Of a stretch of DNA of 34,577 bases, positions 33,685-34,577 are shown one piece after another (within the stretch, counting starts at the first letter, position 1; every line of letters starts with the position of its first letter). Made by a program: the position numbers and the translations under genes. Under the pieces are notes generated by a model. That model saw nothing but the letters and a program-made list of their open reading frames with translations, searched no databases and was not told where the DNA came from. Where the stretch lies: NCBI GenBank assembly GCA_021828245.1, contig JAKASC010000002.1:1-34577 (forward strand), read 5' to 3'. This DNA is from Acidobacteriota bacterium. GTDB lineage: Bacteria > Acidobacteriota > Terriglobia > UBA7540.

Positions 33685-34577
33685 ATGGAACGCTCGGGGT
33701 CGCAGGGCAACGGTCGGAGTGCGGCAGTCAATCCTGCCCAAGCCGCGGACGCGCCTCGCGCCCGGCAGCTTGCCGCTCTCGGCTGGAAACTCGGTATCAT
33801 TACCGACGAAATCGCGGAGGACTTTGAGGTCGCCGTCCGTTTTATTGCCCGTCACGGCCTGCGCGGGTGCGAATTGCGCCGGCTGTGGAACAAGAATGTG
33901 ATGAATCTTTCCCGGGCGGAGCTTGACCGCGCCCGCGCGCTGATGGAGCAACACCATCTGAAGGTCTTGCAAATCGGCTCGCCCATTTTCAAATACAACC
34001 TGCCGCAGCTTCCCGCTCGGCCCCAGGAGCAGCGCGACACTTTCCGAGCGAATTTCACCGACGCGGATACGGAGCGGCTGTTGGAGGAGTCGTTTCGCTT
34101 GGCCCGTTTTTTCGGGACCCGCCGGGTGAGGGTTTTTAGTTACTGGCGCGTGGACCATCCCGCAGAGGCCTATCCTCATGTCCGCGAGGGCTTGGCTTGG
34201 GCGGCCGAGTTGGCCGGAAAGAACGGAATCCTCCTGACGCTCGAAAACGAGCACGAGTGCAACGTGGGAACGGGCAAGGAATTGGGGCGCCTGCTGCGCG
34301 ACATCAACTCGCCTCACCTGCGCGCCACCTGGGACCCGGCGAACGCAGCCATGTTGGGTGAGACGCCCTACCCCGACGGCTATGAGGCGGTCCGTGGCTG
34401 GGTGGAGCACGTTCACGTCAAAGACGTGCGCAAAAACCGCCGGACCGGCAAACTGGAGTGGGCCCCGGTCGGCGGCGGCGTGATTGACTGGAAGGGCCAA
34501 TGGGAGGCGCTTCGGCGGGACGGCTACTGCTCCACGGTTTCGCTCGAAACCCATTACCGCAAACCCGGCACCAGCAA
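33685..34577 (+). CDS. Sugar phosphate isomerase/epimerase (AP endonuclease 2-like TIM barrel), truncated by window end
   Basis: Manual translation from ATG 33685: ..LGWKLGIITDEIAEDFEVAVRFIARHGLRGCELR..LTLENEHECNVGTG..ATWDPANAAMLGE..HVHVKDV..VGGGVIDW; open to the window end. Confidence 0.88.
   Translation, partial: MERSGSQGNGRSAAVNPAQAADAPRARQLAALGWKLGIITDEIAEDFEVAVRFIARHGLRGCELRRLWNKNVMNLSRAELDRARALMEQHHLKVLQIGSPIFKYNLPQLPARPQEQRDTFRANFTDADTERLLEESFRLARFFGTRRVRVFSYWRVDHPAEAYPHVREGLAWAAELAGKNGILLTLENEHECNVGTGKELGRLLRDINSPHLRATWDPANAAMLGETPYPDGYEAVRGWVEHVHVKDVRKNRRTGKLEWAPVGGGVIDWKGQWEALRRDGYCSTVSLETHYRKPGTS

Noticed and set aside
33628-34554. 308-aa minus-strand ORF
   Set aside because: Antisense to the isomerase gene, whose + strand translation has clear TIM-barrel motifs and simply lacks a stop within the window.

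Overview
GC-rich bacterial chromosome segment, probably Acidobacteriota (inferred from a VWFA-related protein of the type common in that phylum). It is mostly housekeeping: YvcK/CofD C-terminus, UDP-glucose dehydrogenase, LarE, class IV HDAC-like protein, ABM protein, GlmS, ArgJ, FtsB/DivIC-like, phosphohexomutase, CutA, MetB-like, RsbRD-like, AcpS, TonB-like, VWFA protein, RlmB/TrmH, GltX, PilZ and a TIM-barrel isomerase. Two accessory regions stand out. (1) A compact ~7.9 kb integrated element sits at a tRNA-Pro(TGG) gene (about 2579-10517). It has a tyrosine integrase at the tRNA end and a displaced 3' tRNA fragment at the far end. Paired TGGGCACA repeats lie near both ends. It carries a coupled XRE / RepA-like ATPase / Zn-ribbon / CHC2-finger / TubC-like / integrase operon, an HNH nuclease, a small acidic leucine-zipper ORF, an HTH-coiled-coil protein and two cargo ORFs of unknown function. 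Two separate iteron-like arrays are present (GTGTTGCAT beside repA; phased CGATTTTT tracts). No capsid, portal, large terminase or relaxase gene was recognised, so it looks like an integrative-plasmid or phage-satellite type element. (2) A repeat-rich island (about 24.05-26.65 kb) holds a RHH/PIN toxin-antitoxin pair and an orphan 280-aa helical protein, each flanked by related hairpin-forming repeats. All family assignments come from reading motifs by eye; no database search was run.
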